64,000 bases of DNA from Paroceanicella profunda (GCF_005887635.2 NZ_CP040818.1:3316501-3380500), one strand, 5' to 3'; counted from the stretch's first letter, positions 20,292 to 29,942 are shown. Made by a program: numbers and translations. Notes: a model not told the origin generated them from the sequence alone.

Positions 20292-21545
20292 ATGACCCAC
20301 ACACCCAAGAGCGACTTCCTGAACGTGCTGCTCACCCGCGGTTTCATCCAGGATTGCACCGATTACGAGGGCCTCGACCAGGCGCTCCTGTCGGGGGTTG
20401 TGCCGGGGTATATCGGCTTCGACTGCACGGCGGACAGCCTGCATGTCGGCAGCCTGATCCAGATCATGACCCTGCGCTGGCTGCAGAAGACCGGGCACAA
20501 GCCGGTCACCCTCATGGGGGGCGGCACCACGCGCATCGGCGATCCGTCGGGCAAGGACGAGGCGCGCCAGCTGCTCACGCCCGAGAAGATCGGCGAGAAC
20601 ATGGCCGGCATCCGCAAGGTCTTCGCGCGCTACCTCGCCTTCGGCGACGGCCCCACCGACGCGCTGCAGCCCAACAACGCCGACTGGCTGGACAAGCTCA
20701 ACTACATCGACTTCCTGCGCGATTACGGCCGGCACTTCACCATCAACCGCATGCTGACCTTCGACAGCGTGAAGCTGCGGCTGGACCGCGAGCAGCCGCT
20801 CACCTTCCTCGAGTTCAACTACATGCTGCTGCAGGCCTATGACTTCCTCGAGCTGTCGCGCCGCGAAGGCGTGGGGCTGCAGATGGGCGGGTCGGACCAG
20901 TGGGGCAACATCCTCAACGGTGTCGAGCTCACCCGCCGCGTAGACCAGCGCCAGGTCTTCGGACTCACCACGCCGCTGCTCACCCGGGCGGACGGCTCGA
21001 AGATGGGCAAGACCGCCTCCGGCGCGATCTGGCTCAACGAGGAGCGCCTGTCCTCCTACGAGTTCTGGCAGTTCTGGCGCAACACGCTGGATGCCGACGT
21101 GGGCCGCTTCCTGCGCCTGTTCACCGAGCTGCCGCTGGAGGAGATCGACCGTCTCGCAGCGCTTGGCGGCTCGGAGATCAACGAGGCGAAGATCATCCTC
21201 GCCAACGAGGTGACCAGCCTGTCGCGCGGGCCGGAGGCGGCCGCGGCCGCCGAGGCCACGGCACGCGAGGTGTTCGAGAAAGGCGGTGTGGGCGACGACC
21301 TTCCCACCGTCTCCCTGCCCGCGGCCGAGCTTGCCGACGGGGTCTCGCTGGTTCAGCTTCTGGTGCGCAGCGGCCTCGCCGCCTCCGGCAAGGAGGCCAA
21401 GCGCCTCATCGCCGAGGGCGGCGCGCGCATCAACGACGAGCCGGTGACCGACGCCGCCCGGATGATCGCTCCGGAGGAGATCGACGCCAACGGCCTCAAG
21501 CTCTCCGCCGGCCGCAAGCGCCACGCCCTCGTGCGCAGCGCCTGA
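20292..21545 (+). CDS. tyrS: Tyrosyl-tRNA synthetase
   Basis: TyrS charges tRNA-Tyr. At 417 residues it is the standard bacterial TyrRS of the longer TyrS type. The class I signatures are visible: HVGS (51-54, HIGH equivalent) and KMGKT (237-241, KMSKS equivalent), with tyrosine-binding residues in [15 protein letters not shown] and GGSDQWGN. An S4 RNA-binding domain ends the protein ([18 protein letters not shown]). AAGGAT and GGAG precede the ATG at 20292. A TATAGA element at 20253-20258 may be its -10 box. The stop codon lies inside the first unit of a 19-bp repeat array that fills the gap downstream. Confidence 0.98.
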   Translation: MTHTPKSDFLNVLLTRGFIQDCTDYEGLDQALLSGVVPGYIGFDCTADSLHVGSLIQIMTLRWLQKTGHKPVTLMGGGTTRIGDPSGKDEARQLLTPEKIGENMAGIRKVFARYLAFGDGPTDALQPNNADWLDKLNYIDFLRDYGRHFTINRMLTFDSVKLRLDREQPLTFLEFNYMLLQAYDFLELSRREGVGLQMGGSDQWGNILNGVELTRRVDQRQVFGLTTPLLTRADGSKMGKTASGAIWLNEERLSSYEFWQFWRNTLDADVGRFLRLFTELPLEEIDRLAALGGSEINEAKIILANEVTSLSRGPEAAAAAEATAREVFEKGGVGDDLPTVSLPAAELADGVSLVQLLVRSGLAASGKEAKRLIAEGGARINDEPVTDAARMIAPEEIDANGLKLSAGRKRHALVRSA

Positions 21546-21786
21546 CACCGTGTGCGGCGTCCGCCGCCGCGCACAGCGCCTGCCGTGTGGCACAGCGCCT
21601 GCCGTGTCGCACAGCGCCTGACGCCGCGCGCAGCGCCTGGCGTTTTGCACGGTGCCTGACGCCGGGCACGGCGCCAGGCGCCTCGCATGGTGTCCGGTGT
21701 ATGACGTTTCGCGCCGCGCCTGGCGTGTCGCGAAGCATCTGACGTCTGCCGCAGTGTCTGGCGTCTCGCACAGCGCCTGACGTTTT
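21533..21786. repeat. Degenerate 19-bp tandem array overlapping the tyrS stop
   Basis: Eleven head-to-tail units run from 21571 to 21786, with consensus GCACAGCGCCTGACGTNTN. Most are exactly 19 bp; three differ in length (26, 21 and 17 bp). Another copy at 21533-21551 covers the last codons and the TGA stop of tyrS. The rest of the gap to 21960 shows no gene or clear signal. Confidence 0.8.
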
Positions 21787-21960
21787 GCACTATGGCGTGC
21801 CTGCACGCCTGCTCTGCAGGACCTGACGCGCCGCGGCTTTCCGGAGAGCGGCTTGCCTCCCGGTCCGTCCCCGGGGCGCTGCGCGCTGCCGCACCCGCCC
21901 CCTGACGGATCGCGCCCTTGCCACGCGTGCCGGGATCCGGGCAGCCCTGCGCCCGTCTGT

Positions 21961-24900
21961 TCAGCGATCGTGCGAGTCGTCTCCCGCCGGGGGCGCGACG
22001 GCGGGTTGCTGCGGGCCTTCACTGCTGCCCTGCGGCGCGGGGTCGAGTTGCAGCGGCCCCGGGTCCGGCACCGGCGCCTCGTCGTGCGCGCTGGAGAAGA
22101 TCGAGCGCAGCGCCCCCGGCGTGAGGATGGAGAGCGGGTTCACCGAGACCGACGGGTCGTCCGCCGAGCCGGTCACCGAATAGGAAAAGCCGAACACGCC
22201 CTCGCCTTTGCCGCCGGTAAGCAGGTCTCCCAGCACCGGCACGCCGCTCAGCAGGCCGTTGAGGATGAAGGCCGGAGAGAAGACACCGGAGAGGTCCAGC
22301 GAATCCGCGCCCTCGTCGTAGACGCCCTCCACGGTGATGCCGAGGGAGGGGCCGGTGGCCCGGGTCTTGCCCAGCACCAGCCGCCCGTCGCGCCAGGCGA
22401 AGGGCGCGTCGACCGAGTCGAAGGTGAGGCCCCCGGTGGCCAGCGTCTCCAGCACGCCGGTGATCGAGGCGATGGAGAGAAGCTGGCTCAGCGTCGGGTC
22501 GTCCCGCACCTGCACGCGGCGCAGGGCGAGCTGGCCGGTCATGTCGCCGTCCCCGGTCGGAATATGCACCACCAGGCGCAGCTGCCCGCCATAGGCATGG
22601 CCGAAATAGGCGGTGTCGCGCAGGAACTTGCCGGCATCCTGGCTGTCGAGCTGCACGTTCAGCCCGCGTGTGGTCTGCAGAATGGTGAGCTCGCTCTTCG
22701 CCCCGCCGTTCGCCAGCCCCTCGAAGGCGAGGTTGACCCGCCCGGCCCGGTTCTGCCGCAGGCGGCCCGTGGCGGGCTCGATGCGGATGCGCGGCGTGAT
22801 GATCAGCGAATCGAGGTCGAAATCCACCGCGATGCGCGGCGTCTCGCCCTGCGTCTCGGGCGGCGAGCCGACGCTGTCCGGGCCGGCGGCGGGCGCATCC
22901 GCGCTGCCCTGCGCCGGGGCCGTGGCCGTGGCCGTGGCTCTCGGGCCCGCCCCGCTCACCATGTCGCCGAGTGCGAGCAGGTCGATGCTGCCGCCCTTCA
23001 GGCGCAGGCGCAGCGGCGCGTTCTCACGCGGGACGATGGTGAGCGTGGAGTTGATCGCCTCGCCCAGGCGGAAGGTCGGGAAGGTCGCGCCGATGAAGGC
23101 GCCGTCCAGCCCCATCCGGGTGTTGCCCTGCAGCGCGAGATCCGCGGCCTGCAGCGAGACGGTGCCGCGCACGTCCGTGTCGGTGAGCCGCCCGGCGAGC
23201 TTCAGCCGCCCGGACACGCCGGCGGGCTTGGTCCAGCCCAGCCCGGGCAGCGACAGGCTCACCTGCGCCATGTCGCCGTCGAAGCTGAAGCGGGGCTTCT
23301 CCCCGTTGGTGAGGCTGGCGGCGATCTTCGTGGGCATGGTGCCGGAAAACGCCTCGTCGATGCCGGTCACTCCGAGGGCCGAGAGCAGCGCCGGGGTGAT
23401 CGTCACCCGGCCTTCCATGGTGCTGCGCGAGGGCGAGAACTGCTCGTTCCAGGTGAGGTCGATCGGCGCGGGGCCGGCCTGCACCACGCCGCTCACCTGC
23501 ATGGAGCTGTTGTCGGCCGTGAGGGTGAGCCTGCGCGCCGAGAGCGGCAGCGCCGGCACCGGGCTGTCGGCAGAGGCGTCGGTGATCGTCGCCTGGGCCT
23601 GGGCCTGGAGCTGGTCGGTGTCGAGGTCCTTGATCAGCGGGAAGGTGAGCCGCGCGGCCACCTCCGCCTGTCCGCGCGCGAAGCCCGGGTCCAGCCCGAT
23701 CTTGTCGAGCAGGCGCAGCGGCGGCTGGTCGATGAGCGTGAGGATCGCCGGCACCGGGCCGGTGCCGCGCAACCGCGCATCCGCGTGTTGCGGGTTCACG
23801 TCGAAATCCGGGATGGCGAAGACAGAGCCGGTCATGTCGATCGGGTCGAACCCCTCCATGTCCACCTCGCCGCCCTGCAGCGTGACCGAGAGGCCGCCGA
23901 GGTCGAGCGAGCCGATGCCGCGCCCGTTCACGATGGCCGGCAGGCCCCTCACCGGGTAGGCCACGGCGTCCTGAAATTCGAAATTCATCGCGAATTGAGG
24001 GGTTTGTCCGTCGAACCTGAAGCCCGCCTTCACCCGCGTGGCCAGGCCCGCCTCCAGGTTCTCGTCCAGCCATTTGCGCCCGCCGCGCGCGAGGTTCAGC
24101 GGCCAGAGCGCCGCGAGCCGCCGGGCGGTGATGCCGGTGGCATCGCCGTCGAGGGCCATGTGCCAGTCCGCGCCGGCCCGCGCCACCGTGCCGGAGACGG
24201 TGATGCGCTCATCCCCGTCGATCAGCCGCGCCTGGCCGATGTCGAGCCGGAAGGGGTCGAACTGCGCGCGCACCGTCACCCGCCCGCCGGCGAAGCGCAC
24301 CGGCGCGGCCAGTTGCCCGCGCGGCGCCGCCACGATGTCCGACAGGCTGAGCTGGGCGGTGATGCCGGTGAACGTGCCGCCGCTGCGGGCCAGATCGGCC
24401 TCGCCCGTCGCGTTCACCGAGGCCTGCTCGGTGTCGAGCGTGAGCTGCTTCAGGGTGAAGTGGCCGCCGCGCCCGTCATAGATGATGTCGAGCAGGCCGC
24501 CGTTCAGCGGCACGGCATCCTCACCCAGCCGCAGCGTTCCCGGCGCCAGTGTGGCCAGGCCGGTGAGATAGCCCAGCGAGCCGTCCAGCCCCAGGTCGAT
24601 CTCGTAGGTTCCGCTCAGCGGCGCCTCCAGCGGGCGGATCCACTCCAGCGCCGGGATCTGGTCCGCCACGTCGCCGGCCCAGGCGTTCTCGAACCGGGCG
24701 GTGAGGGCCATCGAGTCGGCGCCGAAGGCGTAGTTCGCGGTGAGCGCCAGCACGGTGGGCGCCTGACCGGCCTTCTCCAGCCGGATGCGCGCGGCGCCGC
24801 TGATCCTGTCGTTGGAGCGGCTCAGGGTCACGCCGCCGTTGCGCGCGGACCAGACCCGCCCGGACAGCGCATCGACATAGCGCAGCCGGGCCCGGATCAG

Positions 24901-26853
24901 CCGGATCCGGGTGAGTTTGCGCAGGGCCGGCTCCCTGTCCTCCGCCAGCGCGCTCATGAAGGCCTGAAAGGCGTTCTCCCGGCGGTCGGCCAGCGCGGGG
25001 TCGTCGCCGGCCCCGGCCACCGGTGTGTCCTCCGGCACCGCGGCGAGCGGGGGGTCCGGGGGCGGCGCGGCGTCCGACGACAGGCCCTCCCCGGCGGCGT
25101 CAGAAGTGTCCGGGGGGGTGGCAGGCGGAGCGGCCCGGGCAGCTGATGCGGTCTCCGGTGAGGTGGTGGATGCGGTGTCTGGCGGTGGGGGGGATGCGGT
25201 GTTCGCTGAGGCGGCCGCTCCGGTGTCGGGCGACGAGGCGGTTCGTGCGCCTTCGGGCGCGGTACGGTCAGGCACCTGCGCCTGCAGCGGCGCTGCCCCC
25301 GGGGCCCCTGATGGCGCGTCCGGCGTCACGGTGACCGGGGTGGTTTCCGATGCGGCGGGCCGGTCATCCCGCGCCCCCGCGCGGTCCTCCGGCGCGGCTG
25401 CGGGCGCCGGCGATGCCGTGGCGTCCGAACCGGCGGCGGCCGGCCGGGATGTCGCGGTGTCGGAAGCGGCGGGTCCGGCGGCGGAGGCCGAGGCCTCCGG
25501 CGCGGTGGCCGCCCCCGCCTCCTCCATCGGCAGCAGCAGCACGGAGAAGCGGCCATCGGCATCGCGCCGGATCTGGCCCGCGGCGCCGGCCACGAAGACT
25601 TCCGTGGGCGCGAACACGCCGCGCACCACGTCCGCGAGCTCGAACCGCGCGCCGATCTCGGGCACCGAGAAGATCACCGTGCCGGTGCGGTCGCGCAGCG
25701 CGAGGTTGCGCAGGCGCAGGCCCGCCGGGTCGTCCTCGCCCTGCCCGAGCCCGAAGACCAGCGAGCCTATGCTCACCTCGTTGCCCGGCAGCGCCGCCTC
25801 CAGCCGGGCCTCCACCAGGCTGTTGACCCAGGGGATCTCCACCGGCCCTTTCTGGAGGCGCAGCATCAGCAAGCCGCCGAGCACCACCAGGATGACCATC
25901 AGCCCCACGACCAGCCGCGCCAGCGAGTGCACGCCGTGCCGCGCCACCCGCTCCGCCGGACCGCGCCGCCGCCGGCGGCCCTGCGGGGCCGCGCCGCCAC
26001 CCTGCTCCGCCGAATCCGCGCCCCGGGCCGGGGCATCCTCTGAAGCCCGCGCCGGGGCCCGTGCCTCCGCCCCGCCGGCGGAAGGCTGACGCCCGTCGCT
26101 TGAATGTCCCGGGCTGCCCGCGCCCTCTCCGGCGGTTGACCGTTGCTCCGCATCCGGTGCAGGCGTGCCGCCCGTTCTATCCTCTGATCCCTGCCCGTCC
26201 ACGGCAGAGGTGGCGGGCGGGTGAGCCGACGCGGTTCCCGCACCCGGGGCCTGCCCCCCGGCCGGAGCGGCACCAGGCACCTGGCCCCCGGCGCCAGCAG
26301 GAGCCTGCGCCTGAACTCCAGCGGGAGTGGCTCCCGGTGCCCGCGTCACGCCCGGCGCCTGTGTGACACCCGGCGCCTGCGTCACTTCCGGTGCCTGCGT
26401 CGCATCCGGTGATTGCGTCGCGCCCGGTACCTGCGTCACTCTAGGTGTCCCCGTCACGCCAGGTGTCCCCGTCACGCCAGGTGTCTCCGTCGCGCTCGGC
26501 GCCTGCATCTCATCCGGTGACTGCGTCGCGCCCGATACCTGCCTTGCGCCCGATGCACCGCCCTGTGCCTGCCCCCCGGCCGGGTGCGCAAATTCCGCGG
26601 GCCTCCCGTCCGGAGCGGCTGCCTGCTTCGCGGGGTCTCGCGCCCGGTCAGCAGCCCCCGTCTTCCCTTCGGCCCCGGCACGCGCCTCGCGCGGCTCCTC
26701 CCTCCCGGACGCCGGCGCCTGCGCGGGAGCCGGGCCGCCGGCTCCATGCGCATCCCGGCGATGCGCGGGCGTGGGCACCGTCGCCCTTCCGGAGCGGGGT
26801 GCCGCGCCGGGGGCCGGGCCGTTCTCTGGTCCGGAGTCAGGGTTGTCGTTCAT
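21961..26853 (-). CDS. Giant AsmA/DUF3971-family envelope protein with low-complexity N-terminal extension
   Basis: A protein of about 1630 residues. The conserved part begins near residue 305 with a basic stretch (RRRRRGPAERVA) and one membrane helix (LARLVVGLMVILVVLGGLLML), then a long periplasmic region of DUF3971/AsmA-C type, as in YhdP/TamB-like proteins that bridge inner and outer membranes and move phospholipids. The first ~300 residues are Pro/Ala/Gly/Thr-rich and include an 18-bp-repeat-encoded VTQAPG tract (about residues 98-170). A second Ala/Pro-rich insert spans about residues 440-610. The start at 26853 is uncertain; true translation could begin nearer the helix. Codon bias stays consistent through the conserved part. 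It is divergent from bcp. Confidence 0.85.
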   Translation of the reverse strand: MNDNPDSGPENGPAPGAAPRSGRATVPTPAHRRDAHGAGGPAPAQAPASGREEPREARAGAEGKTGAADRARDPAKQAAAPDGRPAEFAHPAGGQAQGGASGARQVSGATQSPDEMQAPSATETPGVTGTPGVTGTPRVTQVPGATQSPDATQAPEVTQAPGVTQAPGVTRAPGATPAGVQAQAPAGAGGQVPGAAPAGGQAPGAGTASAHPPATSAVDGQGSEDRTGGTPAPDAEQRSTAGEGAGSPGHSSDGRQPSAGGAEARAPARASEDAPARGADSAEQGGGAAPQGRRRRRGPAERVARHGVHSLARLVVGLMVILVVLGGLLMLRLQKGPVEIPWVNSLVEARLEAALPGNEVSIGSLVFGLGQGEDDPAGLRLRNLALRDRTGTVIFSVPEIGARFELADVVRGVFAPTEVFVAGAAGQIRRDADGRFSVLLLPMEEAGAATAPEASASAAGPAASDTATSRPAAAGSDATASPAPAAAPEDRAGARDDRPAASETTPVTVTPDAPSGAPGAAPLQAQVPDRTAPEGARTASSPDTGAAASANTASPPPPDTASTTSPETASAARAAPPATPPDTSDAAGEGLSSDAAPPPDPPLAAVPEDTPVAGAGDDPALADRRENAFQAFMSALAEDREPALRKLTRIRLIRARLRYVDALSGRVWSARNGGVTLSRSNDRISGAARIRLEKAGQAPTVLALTANYAFGADSMALTARFENAWAGDVADQIPALEWIRPLEAPLSGTYEIDLGLDGSLGYLTGLATLAPGTLRLGEDAVPLNGGLLDIIYDGRGGHFTLKQLTLDTEQASVNATGEADLARSGGTFTGITAQLSLSDIVAAPRGQLAAPVRFAGGRVTVRAQFDPFRLDIGQARLIDGDERITVSGTVARAGADWHMALDGDATGITARRLAALWPLNLARGGRKWLDENLEAGLATRVKAGFRFDGQTPQFAMNFEFQDAVAYPVRGLPAIVNGRGIGSLDLGGLSVTLQGGEVDMEGFDPIDMTGSVFAIPDFDVNPQHADARLRGTGPVPAILTLIDQPPLRLLDKIGLDPGFARGQAEVAARLTFPLIKDLDTDQLQAQAQATITDASADSPVPALPLSARRLTLTADNSSMQVSGVVQAGPAPIDLTWNEQFSPSRSTMEGRVTITPALLSALGVTGIDEAFSGTMPTKIAASLTNGEKPRFSFDGDMAQVSLSLPGLGWTKPAGVSGRLKLAGRLTDTDVRGTVSLQAADLALQGNTRMGLDGAFIGATFPTFRLGEAINSTLTIVPRENAPLRLRLKGGSIDLLALGDMVSGAGPRATATATAPAQGSADAPAAGPDSVGSPPETQGETPRIAVDFDLDSLIITPRIRIEPATGRLRQNRAGRVNLAFEGLANGGAKSELTILQTTRGLNVQLDSQDAGKFLRDTAYFGHAYGGQLRLVVHIPTGDGDMTGQLALRRVQVRDDPTLSQLLSIASITGVLETLATGGLTFDSVDAPFAWRDGRLVLGKTRATGPSLGITVEGVYDEGADSLDLSGVFSPAFILNGLLSGVPVLGDLLTGGKGEGVFGFSYSVTGSADDPSVSVNPLSILTPGALRSIFSSAHDEAPVPDPGPLQLDPAPQGSSEGPQQPAVAPPAGDDSHDR
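26345..26560. repeat. 18-bp x 12 tandem repeat inside the AsmA-family gene
   Basis: Twelve consecutive 18-bp units from 26345 to 26560 without length change, consensus GTCACGCCCGGTGCCTGC on the + strand. On the minus strand each unit encodes six residues around Q-A-P-G-V-T. The exact multiple of three keeps the frame open, which fits either selection for translation or recent duplication. Confidence 0.8.
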
Positions 26854-27141
26854 GCTCCGCCCCCCGAGCGGTGGTCTGCGCCCCGTCCTGCCGGCGCGGG
26901 GATACTGCTCTGTTCTGCCTGGTCCGGCCCGGCGTTTCCCGGTGCCGCTTTTCGTCGACGCGATCCCGGGCGCCGTGGCGCCGCCCCCGGGCGGCGGCCG
27001 CCCGTGAAAGGCTCTTGCGATCAGACGCGTCCTCTGACCGTATGGGCGCCGATGCGCCGTCCGGGACCTGTCGGGCCCGCCACGGTCGCCACACCCGGTG
27101 AATCTATCCCGTCCGACGGGAAAGGCGAAGGAAAAGCGCAC

Positions 27142-27612
27142 ATGTCACAGGCTCTCGAACCCGGCGTTCCGGCGCCCGACTTCACCCTGCCGCGCGATGG
27201 CGGCGGCGAGATCAGCCTTTCCGGCCAGCGCGGCAAGGCGGTGGTGGTGTATTTCTACCCGCGCGACGACACGCCCGGCTGCACCACGGAGGCCATCGGC
27301 TTCACCGGCGCGGCCGAAGCCTTCGCCGCGGCGGGCGCCGTAGTGATCGGCATCTCGAAGGACACCGTGGCCAAACACGAAAAGTTCATCGCCAAGCACG
27401 GGCTCGCCCTCGCCCTCGCCTCCGACGCGGAAGGCACCGTCTGCGAGGACTGGGGCGTCTGGGTGGAGAAATCCATGTACGGCAAGACCTCCATGGGAAT
27501 CGAGCGCGCCACCTTCCTGGTCGACGCCGAGGGCATCATCGCCCGGGTCTGGCGCAAGGTGAAGGTTCCGGGCCACGTGGAGGAGGTGCTCGCCGCGGCC
27601 CGGGCGCTGTGA
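27142..27612 (+). CDS. bcp: Thioredoxin-dependent thiol peroxidase (BCP/PrxQ type)
   Basis: Bcp reduces hydrogen peroxide and organic peroxides using thioredoxin. At 156 residues it is full length. The peroxidatic Cys is C47 in YPRDDTPGCTTEA. The usual resolving Cys five residues later is absent (Ile-Gly there); the only other Cys is C101 in EGTVCEDWG, so it may work as a 1-Cys enzyme or with an alternative partner. GAAGGAAAA lies about 8 bases before the ATG at 27142. The stop overlaps the next gene's GTG start by four bases (GTGA), so the DUF455 protein is likely made with it. The promoter must lie in the GC-rich 290-base region shared with the divergent AsmA gene. Confidence 0.95.
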   Translation: MSQALEPGVPAPDFTLPRDGGGEISLSGQRGKAVVVYFYPRDDTPGCTTEAIGFTGAAEAFAAAGAVVIGISKDTVAKHEKFIAKHGLALALASDAEGTVCEDWGVWVEKSMYGKTSMGIERATFLVDAEGIIARVWRKVKVPGHVEEVLAAARAL

Positions 27613-28451
27613 GCGCCGGCACCGCCCCGCTGCCCCAGACGGTCTCGGACTGCGCCGTGGCGGTGCTCACCACCGCCGGCGCCCGGGAGAAAGCGGCGCT
27701 CAGCCGGCGGCTGGCCGCGCACTGGCGCGACCGGCTGGCGGCGGGAACGCCGCTGCCCATGGGCACGGCTGCTCCGCCGGACACCCCGGCCCGGCCCGCG
27801 CGCCCCGAGCTTCTCTCGCCGCGCGACATGCCGCGCCGGCGGCCCGGCTCCGCGGGCGGGCGCCTCGCGCTGCTGCATGCCATCGCACATATCGAGCTGA
27901 ACGCGATCGACCTGCACTGGGACGTTCTCGCGCGGTTCTCCCACGTGCCCATGCCGGCCGGCTTTGCCGAGGACTGGGTGCGCGCGGCCGATGATGAATC
28001 AAAGCATTTCAACCTGTTGGCGGACCGTCTTGAAGCGTTCGGCTCCGCCTATGGCGCCTTCCCGGCCCATGCCGGCCTGTGGCGCAGCGCCGAGATGACC
28101 GCGCATGACCTGCCCGCCCGGCTGGCCGTGGTGCCGATGGTGCTGGAAGCGCGCGGGCTTGACGTGACCCCCGGAATGATAGAGGCGTTCACCCGGGCCG
28201 GAGACGTGCAGACCGTCGCCGCGCTGGAGGTGATCTATGCCGACGAGGTCGCCCATGTCGCCTACGGCTCGAAGTGGTTCCACTTCCTGTGCGGCCGCGA
28301 AGACTTGGACCCGAAGATCGCCTTCCACGACCTGGTGCGGCGCCATTTCGGGGGCGCACTGAAACCGCCGTTCAATGAAGCGAAGCGCGCCGATGCCGGA
28401 CTTCCGCCGGATTTCTACTGGCCGCTGGCGGCGGATTTCGGCCAGTCGTAA
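27609..28451 (+). CDS. DUF455 ferritin-like domain protein
   Basis: A 280-residue member of DUF455, a ferritin-like family. A four-helix core carries candidate di-metal ligands: HIELNAIDLHWD (Glu and His), DDESKHFNLL (Glu and His) and EVIYADEVAHVAYG (Glu, Glu, His). Such proteins bind a di-iron or similar site; MiaE-like hydroxylases are distant relatives. The reaction here is unknown. The start is GTG at 27609, overlapping the bcp stop, which is the only option that fits the length. Co-expression with a peroxidase suggests a link to oxidative stress or iron, but this is inference. Confidence 0.88.
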   Translation: MSAGTAPLPQTVSDCAVAVLTTAGAREKAALSRRLAAHWRDRLAAGTPLPMGTAAPPDTPARPARPELLSPRDMPRRRPGSAGGRLALLHAIAHIELNAIDLHWDVLARFSHVPMPAGFAEDWVRAADDESKHFNLLADRLEAFGSAYGAFPAHAGLWRSAEMTAHDLPARLAVVPMVLEARGLDVTPGMIEAFTRAGDVQTVAALEVIYADEVAHVAYGSKWFHFLCGREDLDPKIAFHDLVRRHFGGALKPPFNEAKRADAGLPPDFYWPLAADFGQS

Positions 28452-28464
28452 GCGGAAATCCGCC
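28430..28464 (+). terminator. Inverted repeat spanning the DUF455 stop codon
   Basis: Perfect 10-bp arms GGCGGATTTC (28430-28439) and GAAATCCGCC (28455-28464) with a 15-base loop that contains the stop codon region. No T-run follows, so its role as terminator is uncertain. Confidence 0.35.
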
Positions 28465-28604
28465 GGTTACTGGCGGCGATCTCACCAAGTGAAGTCAAGC
28501 CCGGATTTGGCATTGCGATTCAGAATAAATTTACATAACGGTGCAAATAAGCAACAGCAACGGGGCGCCTGAGGGGTCAGCGCCCAGGGGGACAGGTATA
28601 CTGC

Positions 28605-29942
28605 ATGGCAGCCAAACTGCGCAGGGTTCACGGCGCTCTGGGGAGAGTGTGCCCGGAACAGAAAGTCTTCATCCGGAGCGAGAGCGCTACCCGCTGTCTG
28701 CGGCTGTCCCCGGTGAGCCAGATCGCCCTTTGCGCCGCGCTGGCCATCGGGCTGAGCTGCACCGCGGTCGCCACCGCGCGCTTCACGCTCGGGCTGATGG
28801 ACGGCACCAGCAGCGAGGAACAGCTCAGCCTTCTGCGCCAGAGCTATGAGCAGCGCATCGCCACCCTCTCCCATGAGCGGGACCTGGCGCGCGAAACCGC
28901 CCGCAGCGCGCAGGAACGCTTCCAGGCCGCGATGGTGCAGGTTGCCGCCAGCCAGGCCGATCTCGTGCGCGCCGGGGAGGAGACCCGGGCGCGCGAGCTC
29001 ACGCTGGAGGCCGTGCGCGAGAAGCTCGCCCAGGTGGTCCGCGTGCGCGACCATGCGCTGCGCGAGAACGGCACCCTCACCAGCCAGCTTGCCGGCGCGG
29101 AAGGCGCGCTGGACCGGCGCGCCGGGTCGGAGACCGATCTCTCCTCCACCCTGCAGACGATCTCCTACGCCCTGTCGGATTCCGTGCGCAAGGGCGAGCA
29201 GGCGGAGGCCGATGCCCAGGCGCTGAACGACCAGCTCGCCTCGATGCGCGACCAGGCCGCCCTCGAGCGCCAGCGCCAGCAACACATGCTGGAGAAGCTG
29301 GAGGAGGCCGTTTCCGTGAGCCTCGACGGGCTCGATTCCCTGCTCGCCTCCACCGGGATGAACCCGGATGACCTGGTCGCCGAGATCCGCAAGAGCTACT
29401 CCGGCGAGGGCGGGCCGCTGATCCCCGCCTCCGCCGTGGTCTCCGCCTATGACGACGATCCGGAGAACGTGCGGGTCACCGCGCTGATGCAGGACATGGA
29501 GCGCATCCAGCTCATGCGCATCGCCGCCGCCAAGCTGCCGCTGGCCAAGCCCGTGCACGTCGCCTATCGCCTCACCAGCCCGTTCGGCGTCCGGCGTGAC
29601 CCGTTCACCCACCGGTCCCACCGCCATGACGGGGTGGACCTGGCCGGGCCGCGCGGCACGCCGATCACCTCCACCGCCGAGGGCGAGGTGGTGTTTGCCG
29701 GCCGGCAGCGCGGCTATGGCAACGTGATCAAAATCCGGCACGCCTTTGGCGTGGAAACGGTATATGGTCATCTGAGCAAGATTCGTGTGAAACGTGGCGA
29801 GCACGTTGCAGTGGGAGACCGTATCGGCGATATGGGAAGCACTGGCCGGAGCACCGGAAGCCATCTTCACTACGAGATCCGGATTGACGGAACAGCCGTG
29901 AACCCATTGACCTACCTCAAGGCAGCGAAAAATGTTCTCTAA
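28605..29942 (+). CDS. M23 (LytM) family cell-wall peptidase with coiled coil
   Basis: A 445-residue membrane-anchored peptidoglycan endopeptidase or LytM-type regulator. A single hydrophobic segment (about residues 38-58, IALCAALAIGLSCTAVATA) is followed by a long coiled coil (about 70-240). The C-terminal M23 domain has its metal ligands in HDGVDLAG (around residues 340-344) and HLHYEI (around 420), so it appears catalytically intact. The ATG at 28605 has only a weak purine tract upstream. An AT-rich segment at 28500-28550 is the likely promoter area. Its last 11 bases overlap the start of the bactofilin gene, a pairing seen in other bacteria where bactofilins position M23 enzymes. Confidence 0.93.
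   Translation: MAAKLRRVHGALGRVCPEQKVFIRSESATRCLRLSPVSQIALCAALAIGLSCTAVATARFTLGLMDGTSSEEQLSLLRQSYEQRIATLSHERDLARETARSAQERFQAAMVQVAASQADLVRAGEETRARELTLEAVREKLAQVVRVRDHALRENGTLTSQLAGAEGALDRRAGSETDLSSTLQTISYALSDSVRKGEQAEADAQALNDQLASMRDQAALERQRQQHMLEKLEEAVSVSLDGLDSLLASTGMNPDDLVAEIRKSYSGEGGPLIPASAVVSAYDDDPENVRVTALMQDMERIQLMRIAAAKLPLAKPVHVAYRLTSPFGVRRDPFTHRSHRHDGVDLAGPRGTPITSTAEGEVVFAGRQRGYGNVIKIRHAFGVETVYGHLSKIRVKRGEHVAVGDRIGDMGSTGRSTGSHLHYEIRIDGTAVNPLTYLKAAKNVL

Noticed and set aside
21571..21786. 19-bp array considered as a CRISPR
   Set aside because: Units are adjacent with no spacers, are degenerate, and no cas genes exist in the window.
21853..25146. A 1097-residue + strand open frame opposite the AsmA-family gene
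   Set aside because: Shadow of the conserved DUF3971 protein; Arg/His-rich with no recognisable motif.
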